From assembly GCA_013003395.1 (NCBI GenBank), contig JABDJC010000023.1, positions 1 to 38,359 of the forward strand: a DNA stretch of 38,359 bases. The letters run 5' to 3'. The notes beneath the pieces are model-generated. The model was given only the letters and a program-made list of their open reading frames with translations. It was not told the DNA's origin and did no database searches. The DNA comes from Acidimicrobiia bacterium (GTDB lineage: Bacteria; Actinomycetota; Acidimicrobiia; Spongiisociales; UBA5794). Each line of letters begins with the position of its first letter. Position 1 is the first letter of the stretch. This document shows positions 8,149-16,393 of this stretch, in pieces. The position numbers were made by a program, and so were the translations under genes.

Positions 8149-9135
8149 TCAAAGAACGATGAGCGCGGTTCCGACCGTTGCCATTGCCGCGCCAAACCAT
8201 GCACCGGCCGCAGGACGTTCCCTACTCCACACCCAGATGAGCGGTAGCTGGAGCACAGGAGCGGTCGACACCAAGATGCTGACAATTCCCGGGTCGCCTC
8301 CCTGAAGGGCGATGAGCACCAGCGTCTTGCCGAAAACCATCGCCACCCCGCCGGAGAGAAGGATGACTCCCCAGAGCCGCATCGAGATTTTCCTCGGATA
8401 CGCGATGTCCGACTTCGATTCGAAGAACCGCCGCATCGCCACGAGCGCGGCGAGACCCGCAACTGCCCGGACCGCAGCCCCGGCCCACGGGTCGGCCGCA
8501 CCGTCGAAGGCAGGATCAGCCAACAACACGCCGACTGCCTGACCGAGTGCGCCGAGCAGACCCCAGCCCACACCCACCAGCAAGCTGCCTTTGACGTCTT
8601 CCCAATGGTGCGACTGTCCGGATCGCGTCCCCCATGCGACTGCGGCCGTCACTCCCAGGGACACGAGAACCGTTCCGATCAGCGATCGCGTCGAGAAGCG
8701 CTCCCCAAAGATGATGGCGCTCAGGACCGCCGTCATCGGCGCATTCGTAGCGAAGATGATCCCTGTCCGCCTCGGGCCGAGCCGAGCGAACGCCGTGAAG
8801 AGAGCCACATCTCCGATGGCGAGGCCAATCAACCCGCTTGCGCCGAGAAGCAGGACTTCGCGCAGACCAAGGCTGCTCCAACGTCCGAGAACCGTGGCAA
8901 TCACCACCAGCGCCAGGGCAACCCAGTACAGGCGCAAACGAGTGAAGCGCGGCCCGCCGAGCGTCTTGGTCGGACCTGCCGCAATCAGTCCGCCGAGCGC
9001 CCACGCGATCGCGGCACCGAGCGCGGCTGCTTCGAATCCGAGTGTGGTGATGCCGACTCCAGGCGAAGGAGAGAACGAGGCTACTCGCAAGCCTGTGGCG
9101 ATCGGGCCGGTTGCTGCAACTAACCTCTGGGCCAT
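8149..9135 (-). CDS. EamA/DMT-family transporter
   Basis: The product has two tandem EamA repeats with about ten membrane segments, including AAALGAAIAWALGGLIAAG at the start and GIVSILVSTAPVLQLPLIWVWSRERP in the second half. These are features of the drug/metabolite transporter superfamily, whose members export amino acids, nucleosides or other small metabolites. The substrate is unknown. Two starts are possible. ATG at 9135 gives 328 residues but coincides with the start of the divergent response regulator. TTG at 9090 gives 313 residues, closer to the family norm. The body of the gene is certain and only the start is in doubt. Confidence 0.85.
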   Translation of the reverse strand: MAQRLVAATGPIATGLRVASFSPSPGVGITTLGFEAAALGAAIAWALGGLIAAGPTKTLGGPRFTRLRLYWVALALVVIATVLGRWSSLGLREVLLLGASGLIGLAIGDVALFTAFARLGPRRTGIIFATNAPMTAVLSAIIFGERFSTRSLIGTVLVSLGVTAAVAWGTRSGQSHHWEDVKGSLLVGVGWGLLGALGQAVGVLLADPAFDGAADPWAGAAVRAVAGLAALVAMRRFFESKSDIAYPRKISMRLWGVILLSGGVAMVFGKTLVLIALQGGDPGIVSILVSTAPVLQLPLIWVWSRERPAAGAWFGAAMATVGTALIVL

Positions 9136-9613
9136 GTCACGAGTACTCGTCATCGCCGATGTTCCGTGGGTCCGCAACGAGGTCCACGCTGCGCTCACCG
9201 GATCAGACTTGGTCCTGATCGACCATGCAGACCCCGAGACCGTCAACGAGGCGGTCATCAGCAACCGGGCGGACATCGTGGTCAGCGACATGCAGGTGGC
9301 GTCGATGGGCGGCATGGCCATCGTTCGTCGAGTCCGCTCCGCAGCCGGCATGGATGGCATGTCGATCCCGGTGGTGCTCTTGCTCGACCGCACCGCTGAC
9401 GTCTTCCTTGCGCGGCGAGCTGCGGCAACCGGGTGGGTGCAGAAGCCCTTCTCCTCACGCGAGCTGGAGACGACCGTCCGGGCCGCTCTCAAAGGCGACC
9501 CTTTTCCGGTGCCTGATCGTTTCCTCGATGGAGAGGACGCGACGACCGTGCCCGCATCGCAGCTCGGCACGGCAGTCACCGTCGACGACGGCGACGCCGA
9601 ACCTGCCACCTGA
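9134..9613 (+). CDS. Single-domain response regulator
   Basis: The 159-residue protein is one receiver domain with a short acidic tail. Visible landmarks are the acidic pocket at D9 (only one acidic residue; the neighbour is Ala), the phospho-acceptor D52 in VVSDMQ, and the conserved lysine K104 in GWVQKPFSS. The usual Ser/Thr after beta-4 is not in its normal place (VVLLLDRT). There is no output domain, so it would act through protein contact. No histidine kinase is adjacent; the only kinase in the window is 19 kb away at 28347-30296. It is 22 bases upstream of the CNNM gene. Confidence 0.8.
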   Translation: MSRVLVIADVPWVRNEVHAALTGSDLVLIDHADPETVNEAVISNRADIVVSDMQVASMGGMAIVRRVRSAAGMDGMSIPVVLLLDRTADVFLARRAAATGWVQKPFSSRELETTVRAALKGDPFPVPDRFLDGEDATTVPASQLGTAVTVDDGDAEPAT

Positions 9614-9635
9614 GCATGAGTAGCTGGCTCCGGCC

Positions 9636-10889
9636 GTGACCGCTCTGCAAATCACCTATCTGGTCATTCTTGGCGTCTGCATCCTGGCGTCTGGCTTCTT
9701 CTCCGGCTCGGAGACGGCGCTCATCGGAATCGGCCGCGAGCGGGTACGCCAGCTCGCCGAAAAGGATCCGCGCGGCGTACACGTAGAACAGCTCTTCGTG
9801 GACCAAGATGTGCTCCTGAGCACTCTCCTCGTGGCCAACAACGTCGTGAACATCCTCGCGGCGTCTGTGGCGACGGTGCTGTTCATCGACTTGCTCGGGG
9901 AGCAATGGGGGCCTTGGGCGGCGACGGGTGCCGTGACCGCGGTCATCTTGGTGGTGGGCGAACTCACGCCGAAGACACTCGCAAGCCGATTTCCCGAACG
10001 CTTTTCGCTGATCGTTGCCCCGACGATCTGGCGGCTCTCGAAGGTGCTGGCGCCTGTCGCCGGGGTCTTCTCAGCCATCACCCGCGTGCTGCTGCGGATA
10101 CTCGGTCTTCATGACGGTGGCGACGACGGCGCAGTCACAGAAGCCGACATCCTCACCCTCGCCCAGCTCAGCGAAGAAGGCGGTGAGATCGAAGCGGCCG
10201 AACGAGAGATCCTGCACGCGCTCTTCGGACTCGCCGACCACACGGTTCGCGACGTGATGACTCCGCGGGTCGACATCCACACCCTGGCTCAGCCGGTTTC
10301 GGTCGAAGACGTCAGAGCAGCGGTGAACGCAACCGGTCACTCGCGGTTTCCCGTCATTGCCGACGATCTCGATCAGCTCGTGGGCGTGCTCTACGTGAAG
10401 GACCTGTTCCGCGCTTCGACGGATGCCGACATCACCAGCATGACCCGGACGCCGTTCTTCTTCCCCGAGACCACCACCGTGCTCGCCGCGATGAACGAAC
10501 TGCGGCGCCGTCGCCTTGGATTCGGGTTCGTCTTGGACGAACACGGTGGAGTCGAAGGCATCGTCACCATGAAGGACCTGATGTCCGAATTGGTCGGCGA
10601 GCTCCAGGACGAATACGACCCGACCGCTCCGACCGTCGTGCGAATCGGTCGTTTGCAGTGGTTGGCCGACGGCAGACTCCCGGTCGAGGAGTTGTCGCAA
10701 CACACTGGCATCACGCTCCCGACCGGACCGTATTCGACGGTAGGCGGTCTCTACCTTGCGTTGGCGGGCGCGATTCCGGAAGAAGGCGATCAGGTGACGG
10801 TCGACGGTGGCGCTCGCCTCGTCGTACTCCGGATGGACCGCAACCGCATCGACCGAGTACGAGTCGAGACCCCTGAAAATCAGGTGTGA
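9636..10889 (+). CDS. CNNM/CorC (HlyC) family transporter with CBS pair
   Basis: The 417-residue protein has an N-terminal DUF21/CNNM membrane domain (about residues 1-180: FFSGSETALIGIGRERV, LLSTLLVANNVVNI, VVGELTPKTLA), a CBS pair (about 200-325: RDVMTPRVDIHTL, FPVIADDLDQLVGVLYVKDL, GFVLDEHGGVEGIVTMKDL) and a C-terminal CorC_HlyC domain (DGRLPVEELSQHTGITLP). The family handles Mg2+/Co2+ export or homeostasis, with nucleotide sensing by the CBS pair. The start is GTG at 9636. The older 'hemolysin' name is not meaningful here. Confidence 0.92.
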   Translation: MTALQITYLVILGVCILASGFFSGSETALIGIGRERVRQLAEKDPRGVHVEQLFVDQDVLLSTLLVANNVVNILAASVATVLFIDLLGEQWGPWAATGAVTAVILVVGELTPKTLASRFPERFSLIVAPTIWRLSKVLAPVAGVFSAITRVLLRILGLHDGGDDGAVTEADILTLAQLSEEGGEIEAAEREILHALFGLADHTVRDVMTPRVDIHTLAQPVSVEDVRAAVNATGHSRFPVIADDLDQLVGVLYVKDLFRASTDADITSMTRTPFFFPETTTVLAAMNELRRRRLGFGFVLDEHGGVEGIVTMKDLMSELVGELQDEYDPTAPTVVRIGRLQWLADGRLPVEELSQHTGITLPTGPYSTVGGLYLALAGAIPEEGDQVTVDGGARLVVLRMDRNRIDRVRVETPENQV

Positions 10890-10913
10890 GCTCGACCTCA
10901 GGTGACGTATCAT
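10885..10913 (+). promoter_or_regulatory. Candidate tRNA-Pro promoter
   Basis: TATCAT at 10908-10913 is a good -10 element placed about 11 bases before the tRNA 5' end. The -35 position (about 10885-10890, TGTGAG) is a poor match to TTGACA, so only the -10 is well supported. Confidence 0.4.
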
Positions 10914-10924
10914 GTGTTCCCGAT

Positions 10925-10998
10925 CGGGACGTGGCGCAGCTTGGTAGCGCGCATCGTTCGGGACGATGAGGTCGCCGGTTCGAATCCGGCCGTCCCGA
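10925..10998 (+). tRNA. tRNA-Pro (anticodon CGG)
   Basis: The 74-base sequence folds as a cloverleaf. The acceptor is CGGGACG (10925-10931) paired with CGTCCCG (10991-10997) and discriminator A. The D arm is GCGCAGCTTGGTAGCGC, the anticodon stem CATCG/CGATG with loop TTCGGGA, and the T arm GCCGGTTCGAATCCGGC. The loop gives anticodon CGG, reading proline CCG. The CCA end is not encoded. A strong hairpin follows at 11005. Confidence 0.96.
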
Positions 10999-11004
10999 CA
11001 ACTG

Positions 11005-11027
11005 GAGGCCCCGCAATGCGGGGCCTC
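11005..11027 (+). terminator. Intrinsic-type terminator after tRNA-Pro
   Basis: A perfect 10-bp GC-rich stem, GAGGCCCCGC and GCGGGGCCTC, with a three-base AAT loop begins 6 bases after the tRNA. No T-run follows, as is common in high-GC actinobacteria. It probably ends the tRNA transcript. Confidence 0.8.
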
Positions 11028-11068
11028 TCCCGCGTTCGATTCGCTCAGGCGACCGCGGCAGGCTGCCG

Positions 11069-11605
11069 ATGACATCACCCATGACCGTGGTCACCACATC
11101 CGATCGCACCGTGCTTGGTTTGCGCGCCGCGCACGCCGTTGCTGTCGTGACGGTGGCACTCGCTGCATGGGTTGCGCACGGCGAACCACAACGACACGTC
11201 ATGCCGCCCTGGCTCGACGCAGGAGTCATCGTCGGTGTGGGTGCCTACACCTACTTTGCGGCGCGTTTTTGGCGCATCCGCCCACTCCCGCCCACCGCAC
11301 TGGACCAATACGCAGCAACCGTCGCCGTGAAAACCGCCTTCGCGCTCGCGCCCGCCATCGTCGCAGTGACGCTTCGCAGCCTCGGCGGGAACACCGCGGC
11401 GCTGATCGTTGGTCTCTCGATCTCAGGATTCGTTGCAATGGCTACCAGACCATCGCCGAACGATCTCGCTCGGCACCAGGCGCTGTGGACCGAAGTCGGA
11501 TTCACCTCGACCGACGACGTTTGGGGCACCGCGGACCCCGATGCCATTCCGCCGTGGGAAGACCCAGACGGTGGACACGGACACGAACTCTTTCACACCC
11601 ACTAG
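11069..11605 (+). CDS. Small membrane protein of unknown function
   Basis: I do not recognise this 178-residue protein. It has about four hydrophobic segments (VLGLRAAHAVAVVTVALAAW, WLDAGVIVGVGAYTYFAA, VAVKTAFALAPAIVAVTL, AALIVGLSISGFVAMA) and a hydrophilic tail of about 45 residues ending in a His-rich HGHELFHTH. The tail could bind metal, but that is a guess. ATG at 11069 and ATG at 11081 are both possible starts. It ends 3 bases from the converging asd gene. Its nearest upstream neighbour, tRNA-Pro, has its own terminator, so it probably has its own promoter. Confidence 0.6.
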   Translation: MTSPMTVVTTSDRTVLGLRAAHAVAVVTVALAAWVAHGEPQRHVMPPWLDAGVIVGVGAYTYFAARFWRIRPLPPTALDQYAATVAVKTAFALAPAIVAVTLRSLGGNTAALIVGLSISGFVAMATRPSPNDLARHQALWTEVGFTSTDDVWGTADPDAIPPWEDPDGGHGHELFHTH

Positions 11606-11608
11606 CGG

Positions 11609-12610
11609 CTAGAGCAGCTCAGCAATCTGCACGGCGTTGAGTGCCGCACCCTTGCGTAGGTTGTCGCCGACGGCCCAGAGACTGACGCCACCTGGGCGTC
11701 CGACCGTTTCTCGCACCCGTCCGACGAGGACGTCGTCGATGCCGGCCGAGTCCAACGGTGTCGGAGTCTTCTCGTTCCACACCTGGATCCCCGGCGCGCC
11801 CGCCAGCAGCTCGAGGGCCTCGTCGCGGGACAGGTCGCGGTCGAACCACATCGAAGCGGCGATCCCATGGCCGACCATCACTGGAACACGAACGCACAGC
11901 GGCTCGACAGCCACTTCCGGCGCCTCGAGAATCTTGCGGGTCTCGTTGACCAGCTTCCATTCCTCGTCGGTGTAGGTATCGACGAGCGAGCCGGCCATCG
12001 GGAGCACGTTGAAGCCGATCGGTCGTTCATAGAGCCCTGATCCTGGGTCTTCCCAGGTGCCGGTTGCGAGTGCGTCCGGATTGTCACGCATCGCGTCGAT
12101 TTGGTGGGAAAGCTCCTTCATGCCCTGCATGCCGGACCCCGACACCGATTGGTACGACGATGCGATCATCTGGTTGAGGCCTACCGCGCGATGCAGCGGA
12201 CCCGCAGCCATCATGATGGTCATCGTGGTGCAGTTCGGGTTGGCGATGATGCCTTGATGGTCGCCCGCAGCGTGATCGTTGACCCCTGCCACCACCAGCG
12301 GCACGTTGGGTTCCATACGGAACGCAGACGAGTTGTCGACGACCACGGCGCCCGCTTCGACGAACTTGTGGGCAAACGCTTTCGATCGCGCCCCACCGGC
12401 GGAAAACAGCGCAATGTCGATCCCCGACGGGTCGCACGTGGCGAGATCCTCGACCTCGACCTCGCCCCACTTCGTCTCGACTTTCGAGCCTGCTGATCGT
12501 GCGGACGCCATCAGACGCAGCTCCGTCAACGGAAATTCTCGATCCTGAAGGATCGACAGCATCGTTCGCCCCACGGCTCCGGTGGCTCCGACGATGGCGA
12601 CTCGCTTCAT
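11609..12610 (-). CDS. asd: Aspartate-semialdehyde dehydrogenase
   Basis: Asd reduces aspartyl phosphate to aspartate semialdehyde with NADPH, the branch point to lysine/DAP, threonine and methionine. The 333-residue protein has the nucleotide loop GATGAVG (residues 8-14), VVDNSSAFRM, the catalytic cysteine in ANPNCTTM (C127), YQSVSGSGMQG, and the substrate-binding CVRVPVMVGHG. ATG at 12610 overlaps the lysC stop as ATGA, so the pair is co-translated. Length and motifs are normal. Confidence 0.96.
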   Translation of the reverse strand: MKRVAIVGATGAVGRTMLSILQDREFPLTELRLMASARSAGSKVETKWGEVEVEDLATCDPSGIDIALFSAGGARSKAFAHKFVEAGAVVVDNSSAFRMEPNVPLVVAGVNDHAAGDHQGIIANPNCTTMTIMMAAGPLHRAVGLNQMIASSYQSVSGSGMQGMKELSHQIDAMRDNPDALATGTWEDPGSGLYERPIGFNVLPMAGSLVDTYTDEEWKLVNETRKILEAPEVAVEPLCVRVPVMVGHGIAASMWFDRDLSRDEALELLAGAPGIQVWNEKTPTPLDSAGIDDVLVGRVRETVGRPGGVSLWAVGDNLRKGAALNAVQIAELL

Positions 12611-13836
12611 GAGTTCACCGCCGACATTCGTGGAGGATCGAAGCCGTCGTGCAATGACGTCACCGCTTCGGTGACCTGGTCGCCGCGAACGACGCACGAG
12701 ATCCGAACCGGTGAGGTCGAGATCATCTCGATGTTGATGCCGTGATCTGACAGGATGCGGAACATTCTCGCTGCCACGCCCGTCTCCGACTTCATGCCTG
12801 CGCCGACCAACGAGACCTTGGCGATGTTCTCGTCGACATCCACGCCGGCGGCGCCGACGCTTTCTGCAACGGTTTGGGCAATGGTGCGTGCCGCGTCGAG
12901 TTGTTCAACGGGAACAGTGAAGCTGATGTCGGTGGTGCCTGCGTTCGAAACGTTCTGAACGATCATGTCGACCAGAACTCCCTCGCTCGCCAACGGCTCG
13001 AACAGCGCAACGGCGACGCCCGGCTTGTCCGGCACGCCATGCACGGTGACCTTCGCCTCCGAGGCGTCATGCGCGACCCCTCTGATGACGGCTTCTTCCA
13101 TCGTCTTCTCCTTAACCCATGTGCCCGGTCCATCGTGGAACGAGGATCGTACGTGGATCGGTACGTTGTACCGCCTCCCGAACTCTACGGAGCGCGCCAT
13201 CAATACCCCTGCGCCCGAACTGGCGAGTTCGAGCATCTCTTCGAACGACACTTCTTCAAGCTTCCTGGCAGAAGCAACCATGCGAGGATCCGCTGTATAC
13301 ACGCCATCGACGTCTGTGAAGATTTCGCACGCGTCCGCAGACAACGCAGCCGCAAGCGCAACTGCGGTGGCGTCTGAACCGCCGCGACCGAGCGTCGTGA
13401 TCTCTTTGGAGTCAGGGTCAACGCCTTGGAAGCCGGCGACGATGACGATGCGTCCTTCGTCGAGGCCGGCTCGAACCCGGTCGCCTCTGATCTCCGTGAT
13501 CTTGGCCGAACCGTGAGCATTTGTCGTGAGGATCCCGGCCTGCGATCCGGTCAAGCTCATCGCGTCGAGGCCGTGGTCTTGTATCGCCATGGCGAGCAGC
13601 GCCATCGATATGCGTTCGCCCGCCGTGAGCAGCATGTCCATCTCCCGCAGGTACGGCGTCGACGAGACCTGGTCTGCCAATCGGATGAGTTCGTCGGTGG
13701 TCTTACCCATCGCAGACACCACGACAACGACGTCGTTGCCGGCGCGGCGCGTCTCTACGACTCGGCGAGCAACATTGCGGATCCGGTCGGCGTCAGCAAC
13801 CGACGTTCCGCCAAATTTCTGAACTACGAGGGCCAT
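12607..13836 (-). CDS. lysC: Aspartate kinase
   Basis: LysC phosphorylates aspartate, the first step of the aspartate amino-acid family. The 409-residue protein starts with MALVVQKFGGTSVADADRI (kinase motif KFGGTS), has LLTAGERISMALLAMAI and GRGGSDATAVALAAAL, and ends with two ACT domains (about 265-409: VTVHGVPDKPGVAVALFEPLA and KVSLVGAGMKSETGVAARMF) that bind the feedback effectors lysine and/or threonine. It is followed by asd with a 4-base overlap, the standard actinobacterial order. It diverges from the cyclophilin gene across 80 bases, where its promoter must lie. Confidence 0.96.
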   Translation of the reverse strand: MALVVQKFGGTSVADADRIRNVARRVVETRRAGNDVVVVVSAMGKTTDELIRLADQVSSTPYLREMDMLLTAGERISMALLAMAIQDHGLDAMSLTGSQAGILTTNAHGSAKITEIRGDRVRAGLDEGRIVIVAGFQGVDPDSKEITTLGRGGSDATAVALAAALSADACEIFTDVDGVYTADPRMVASARKLEEVSFEEMLELASSGAGVLMARSVEFGRRYNVPIHVRSSFHDGPGTWVKEKTMEEAVIRGVAHDASEAKVTVHGVPDKPGVAVALFEPLASEGVLVDMIVQNVSNAGTTDISFTVPVEQLDAARTIAQTVAESVGAAGVDVDENIAKVSLVGAGMKSETGVAARMFRILSDHGINIEMISTSPVRISCVVRGDQVTEAVTSLHDGFDPPRMSAVNS

Positions 13837-13916
13837 GGGCGCGCAGTTTACGGTGCGACGGCTTCCATTCAGCCGACCGGCACGACTCCTTCGTCGGCTC
13901 TCTACAATGCCCGCCG

Positions 13917-14762
13917 ATGTCCCAAGACAAACGAGCCAGACAACACGAGAACCGTCGCAAGCGACTAGCCGCAGAGGCAGAAGCGAAGCGGAAAGAGGCG
14001 AGGCGCAAGCAGATCCGTAGCGCCGCGATCGCCGCGGTGTTCGTAGTGATCGCAGGGATCGGGTTTGTCCTCCTCACCGACTCGCCGGACGACACTCCGG
14101 CGGTCACAACCACGCTCGCGAGCGGGTCGACCGCCACCACACTCGATGTCGTTCTCGAGGAAGGACAGGTCGCAACTCAGCAATACCTCGCATTCCGCCA
14201 GCAGCCGGTCGCCTGCGGTGGGTCGCAACCGCCGCCTGCGCAAGAGATGACGTTCACCGAACCGGAAGACCTCGGCATCGACCCGACGTCCAAGCCGACC
14301 GCCGTCCTGACCACTTCGTGCGGCGACGTCACCATCGAACTCGATCCTTCGGTGGCCCCTGAAACCGTGAACAGCTTCGTGTTCCTCGCCGAGCAGGGCT
14401 ACTTCGACGGGACGATTTCGCATCGGATAATTCCCGGATTCATGGTGCAGATGGGCGATCCGACGGCATCAGGCACCGGCGACCCCGGCTACGTCGTTCC
14501 CGACGAATTCCCCGAGGACGGCTTCGTGTACGACCGAGGCGTTGTTGCAATGGCAAACGCGGGAGTTGGATCCACGGGCAGCCAGTTCTTCATGATGCTC
14601 GGTACCTCGGGACTCGGTCCGACTTTCTCGGCGTTCGGTACCGTCGTTGACGGGTTCGACGCGCTGGACGCAATGGCGACGGTCCAATTGGCACCTCGTG
14701 GCAACGAAGTGTCGCTTCCACTCGAGACCGTCTACATCGAGTCCGTCGACATCGAGCGCTGA
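13917..14762 (+). CDS. Membrane-anchored cyclophilin-type peptidyl-prolyl isomerase
   Basis: The 281-residue protein has a highly basic cytoplasmic tail (residues 1-33, rich in RRKR and EAK), one membrane segment (about 34-53), a Thr-rich linker, then a cyclophilin domain (about 125-280). Active-site landmarks HRIIPGFMVQMGDP, GSTGSQFFMML and FSAFGTVVDGFDALD are present. It should catalyse proline isomerisation outside the membrane during folding of exported proteins. The extracytoplasmic side is inferred from the positive-inside tail. The stop is followed with no gap by the GTG of the PHP gene, so the two are probably co-translated. Confidence 0.9.
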   Translation: MSQDKRARQHENRRKRLAAEAEAKRKEARRKQIRSAAIAAVFVVIAGIGFVLLTDSPDDTPAVTTTLASGSTATTLDVVLEEGQVATQQYLAFRQQPVACGGSQPPPAQEMTFTEPEDLGIDPTSKPTAVLTTSCGDVTIELDPSVAPETVNSFVFLAEQGYFDGTISHRIIPGFMVQMGDPTASGTGDPGYVVPDEFPEDGFVYDRGVVAMANAGVGSTGSQFFMMLGTSGLGPTFSAFGTVVDGFDALDAMATVQLAPRGNEVSLPLETVYIESVDIER

Positions 14763-15602
14763 GTGGGCGTCGACCTTCACCTTCACAGCACTGCGTCGGA
14801 CGGCACCGAGACCCCAACTGCCGTGGTCGAATTGGCCGCCGCCGCAGGCTTGTCGGCCATCGCACTCACCGATCACGACAACCTGGACGGCATCGCGGAG
14901 GCGAGGATCGCCGCGAACCGGGTCGGCGTCGACCTGATATCCGGAGCCGAGCTGTCCGTTGGTTGGACCACGGGAGCCATGCATCTGTTGGTCTATTTCC
15001 TCGAGCCGGGCCCCGGCCCGCTTCAAGATCGTCTTGTGGAACTCCAGCAATCGCGCGCCAACCGAAATCAGGAGATGGTCGGTGCGCTCAACGAGCTGGG
15101 AATTGACATCACGTACGACGAGATCCTCGCCGAGGCCGGAGGGACCGGAGTTGGTCGGCCCCACTTCGCCGGAGTCTTGATCAAGAAGGGAGTCGTGCCG
15201 GACGTCGAAACCGCATTCGATCGCTACCTCGCCGCCGGGCGACCCGCCTATCGGGGACGAAAACGATTGGATGCCGCCGAAGCCATCGAGCTCGCACGAG
15301 AGTCCGGGGCGGCTACGTCGATCGCCCACCCGCACACGATCGGGGCGGGAGCGCCCGACTACGAAGCGGCGTTCGCGGAGCTCGCCGCAGTCGGGCTGAC
15401 TGGTGTCGAGTGCTGGTACCCCGAGTACGAGCCGACGCTGCGAAATCATCTTGCGGAGATCGCAGAAAGCCACGGTCTGGTGGCGACCGGAGGCTCCGAC
15501 TTCCACGGTTCCTACAAGCCGAGTATTCAGGTTGGTGTCGGCAAAGGCGACCTGGTCGTGCCCGAGTCCACGCTGTCGGAACTGCGAGACACGATCGCCT
15601 GA
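14763..15602 (+). CDS. PHP-domain phosphoesterase (YciV/RNase AM-like)
   Basis: The 279-residue PHP-family protein has metal-binding motifs DLHLHSTASDGT, ALTDHDNLDG, ISGAELSV, IAHPHT and GGSDFHG in the family order. The nearest well-known relatives are YciV/RNase AM, which removes nucleotides from rRNA 5' ends or hydrolyses 3',5'-nucleotide bisphosphates. The start is GTG at 14763, directly after the cyclophilin stop. Its 3' end faces two copies of a 45-bp palindromic element. Confidence 0.88.
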   Translation: MGVDLHLHSTASDGTETPTAVVELAAAAGLSAIALTDHDNLDGIAEARIAANRVGVDLISGAELSVGWTTGAMHLLVYFLEPGPGPLQDRLVELQQSRANRNQEMVGALNELGIDITYDEILAEAGGTGVGRPHFAGVLIKKGVVPDVETAFDRYLAAGRPAYRGRKRLDAAEAIELARESGAATSIAHPHTIGAGAPDYEAAFAELAAVGLTGVECWYPEYEPTLRNHLAEIAESHGLVATGGSDFHGSYKPSIQVGVGKGDLVVPESTLSELRDTIA

Positions 15603-15617
15603 GTCCGGACCGGACAA

Positions 15618-15662
15618 CGAGTGTGCCTAGAACCGCGACCACGGCGATCCCAAGCACACTCG
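15618..15662. repeat. 45-bp palindromic element, copy 2
   Basis: Arms CGAGTGTGC and GCACACTCG flank a 27-base centre. It begins 16 bases after the PHP stop. It differs from copy 3 at only three centre positions and from copy 1 by a compensated C-G to T-A change in the stem plus centre changes. Lying between converging genes, the hairpin could act as a two-way terminator. Confidence 0.8.
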
Positions 15663-15689
15663 ACGCGACCGACACTGCGAACGACCCAA

Positions 15690-15734
15690 CGAGTGTGCGT
15701 AAAACCGCGACCACCGCGATCCCAAGCACACTCG
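15690..15734. repeat. 45-bp palindromic element, copy 3
   Basis: It has the same arms as copy 2, CGAGTGTGC and GCACACTCG, and the same 27-base centre with three differences. It starts 72 bases after copy 2 and ends 9 bases before the stop of the carboxylase epsilon gene. Together copies 2 and 3 fill most of the 141-base gap between converging genes. Confidence 0.8.
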
Positions 15735-15743
15735 ACGGCTGGA

Positions 15744-15989
15744 TCAGTCTCTGGGCGTTGGTGGCCGCGGCTGGCGTGGGGCCGCGTCGAAGTCACGACT
15801 CAGGACTGGTGCCTCGATGTTTTGCGAGCGCCATGACGTCACCCAGCGGCTCTGGCTCGGCGGACGGGCCGGCACCGCGGCTGCAGCCGCCTCCTGCGCG
15901 AGCACCTCGGTGATGGCGGCGCTGATGGCAGCAGCCTCCATAGGGCCGGCACCACCTTCGATCACGTAGATCGGTTGTTCACCGTTCAC
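15744..15989 (-). CDS. Acyl-CoA carboxylase epsilon-like subunit
   Basis: The 81-residue protein has a start region IYVIEGGAGPMEAAAISAAITEVLAQE and a later SRWVTSWR segment. This is the pattern of AccE/PccE epsilon subunits of actinobacterial acyl-CoA carboxylases: a short beta strand, a helix, an Ala/Pro-rich linker and a W-containing tail that docks on the beta subunit. The start is GTG at 15989, overlapping the epimerase stop as GTGA. Translational linkage to methylmalonyl-CoA epimerase supports a role in propionyl-CoA carboxylation. The alpha and beta subunit genes are not in the window. Similarity is weak by nature in this family. Confidence 0.6.
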   Translation of the reverse strand: MNGEQPIYVIEGGAGPMEAAAISAAITEVLAQEAAAAAVPARPPSQSRWVTSWRSQNIEAPVLSRDFDAAPRQPRPPTPRD

Positions 15990-16393
15990 CTGACTACCTC
16001 CACGAGTTCGATCAGCGTACCGCCGAAAGAAGACGGGTGGACGAACGCAATGCGGTGACCGCCTCCGCCGATACGGGGCTCGGTGTCGATGAGCCTCACT
16101 CCGGTAGCCGCGAGGTGCGCCAGCGACGCTTCGAGATCCGAAACCGCATATGCGATGTGGTGAAGTCCTTCACCGCGCTTTTCGAGAAACCTCCCAACGG
16201 GTGAATCAGCGCTGAGTGGCGTGAGGAGCTGCACGCTGGATCCACCGATCGACAGCATCGCTTCCTCGACGCCCTGGGACGAGACGACTTCGCGGTGTGA
16301 TGCCTCGATGCCGTATTGGAGTCGATGGGACTCGAGAGCAGCGTCGAGATCATGTACCGCGATGGCGACGTGATGGAGGTTGTAGGCGAACAC
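15986..16393 (-). CDS. mce: Methylmalonyl-CoA epimerase
   Basis: The 135-residue vicinal-oxygen-chelate protein interconverts (S)- and (R)-methylmalonyl-CoA between propionyl-CoA carboxylase and methylmalonyl-CoA mutase. Metal ligand motifs are visible: NLHHVAIAVHDL at the start, SVQLLTP in the middle, GLHHIAYAVSDLEASL opening the second half, and GGTLIELVE near the end. GTG at 16393 gives the standard short N-terminus. Its last codons overlap the start of the carboxylase epsilon-like gene. It diverges from the thiolase gene across 99 bases. Confidence 0.92.
   Translation of the reverse strand: MFAYNLHHVAIAVHDLDAALESHRLQYGIEASHREVVSSQGVEEAMLSIGGSSVQLLTPLSADSPVGRFLEKRGEGLHHIAYAVSDLEASLAHLAATGVRLIDTEPRIGGGGHRIAFVHPSSFGGTLIELVEVVR

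Noticed and set aside
10925-11027. tRNA-Pro as an integration site for a mobile element
   Set aside because: No integrase, no duplicated tRNA 3' end and no change in gene content are seen downstream within the window.
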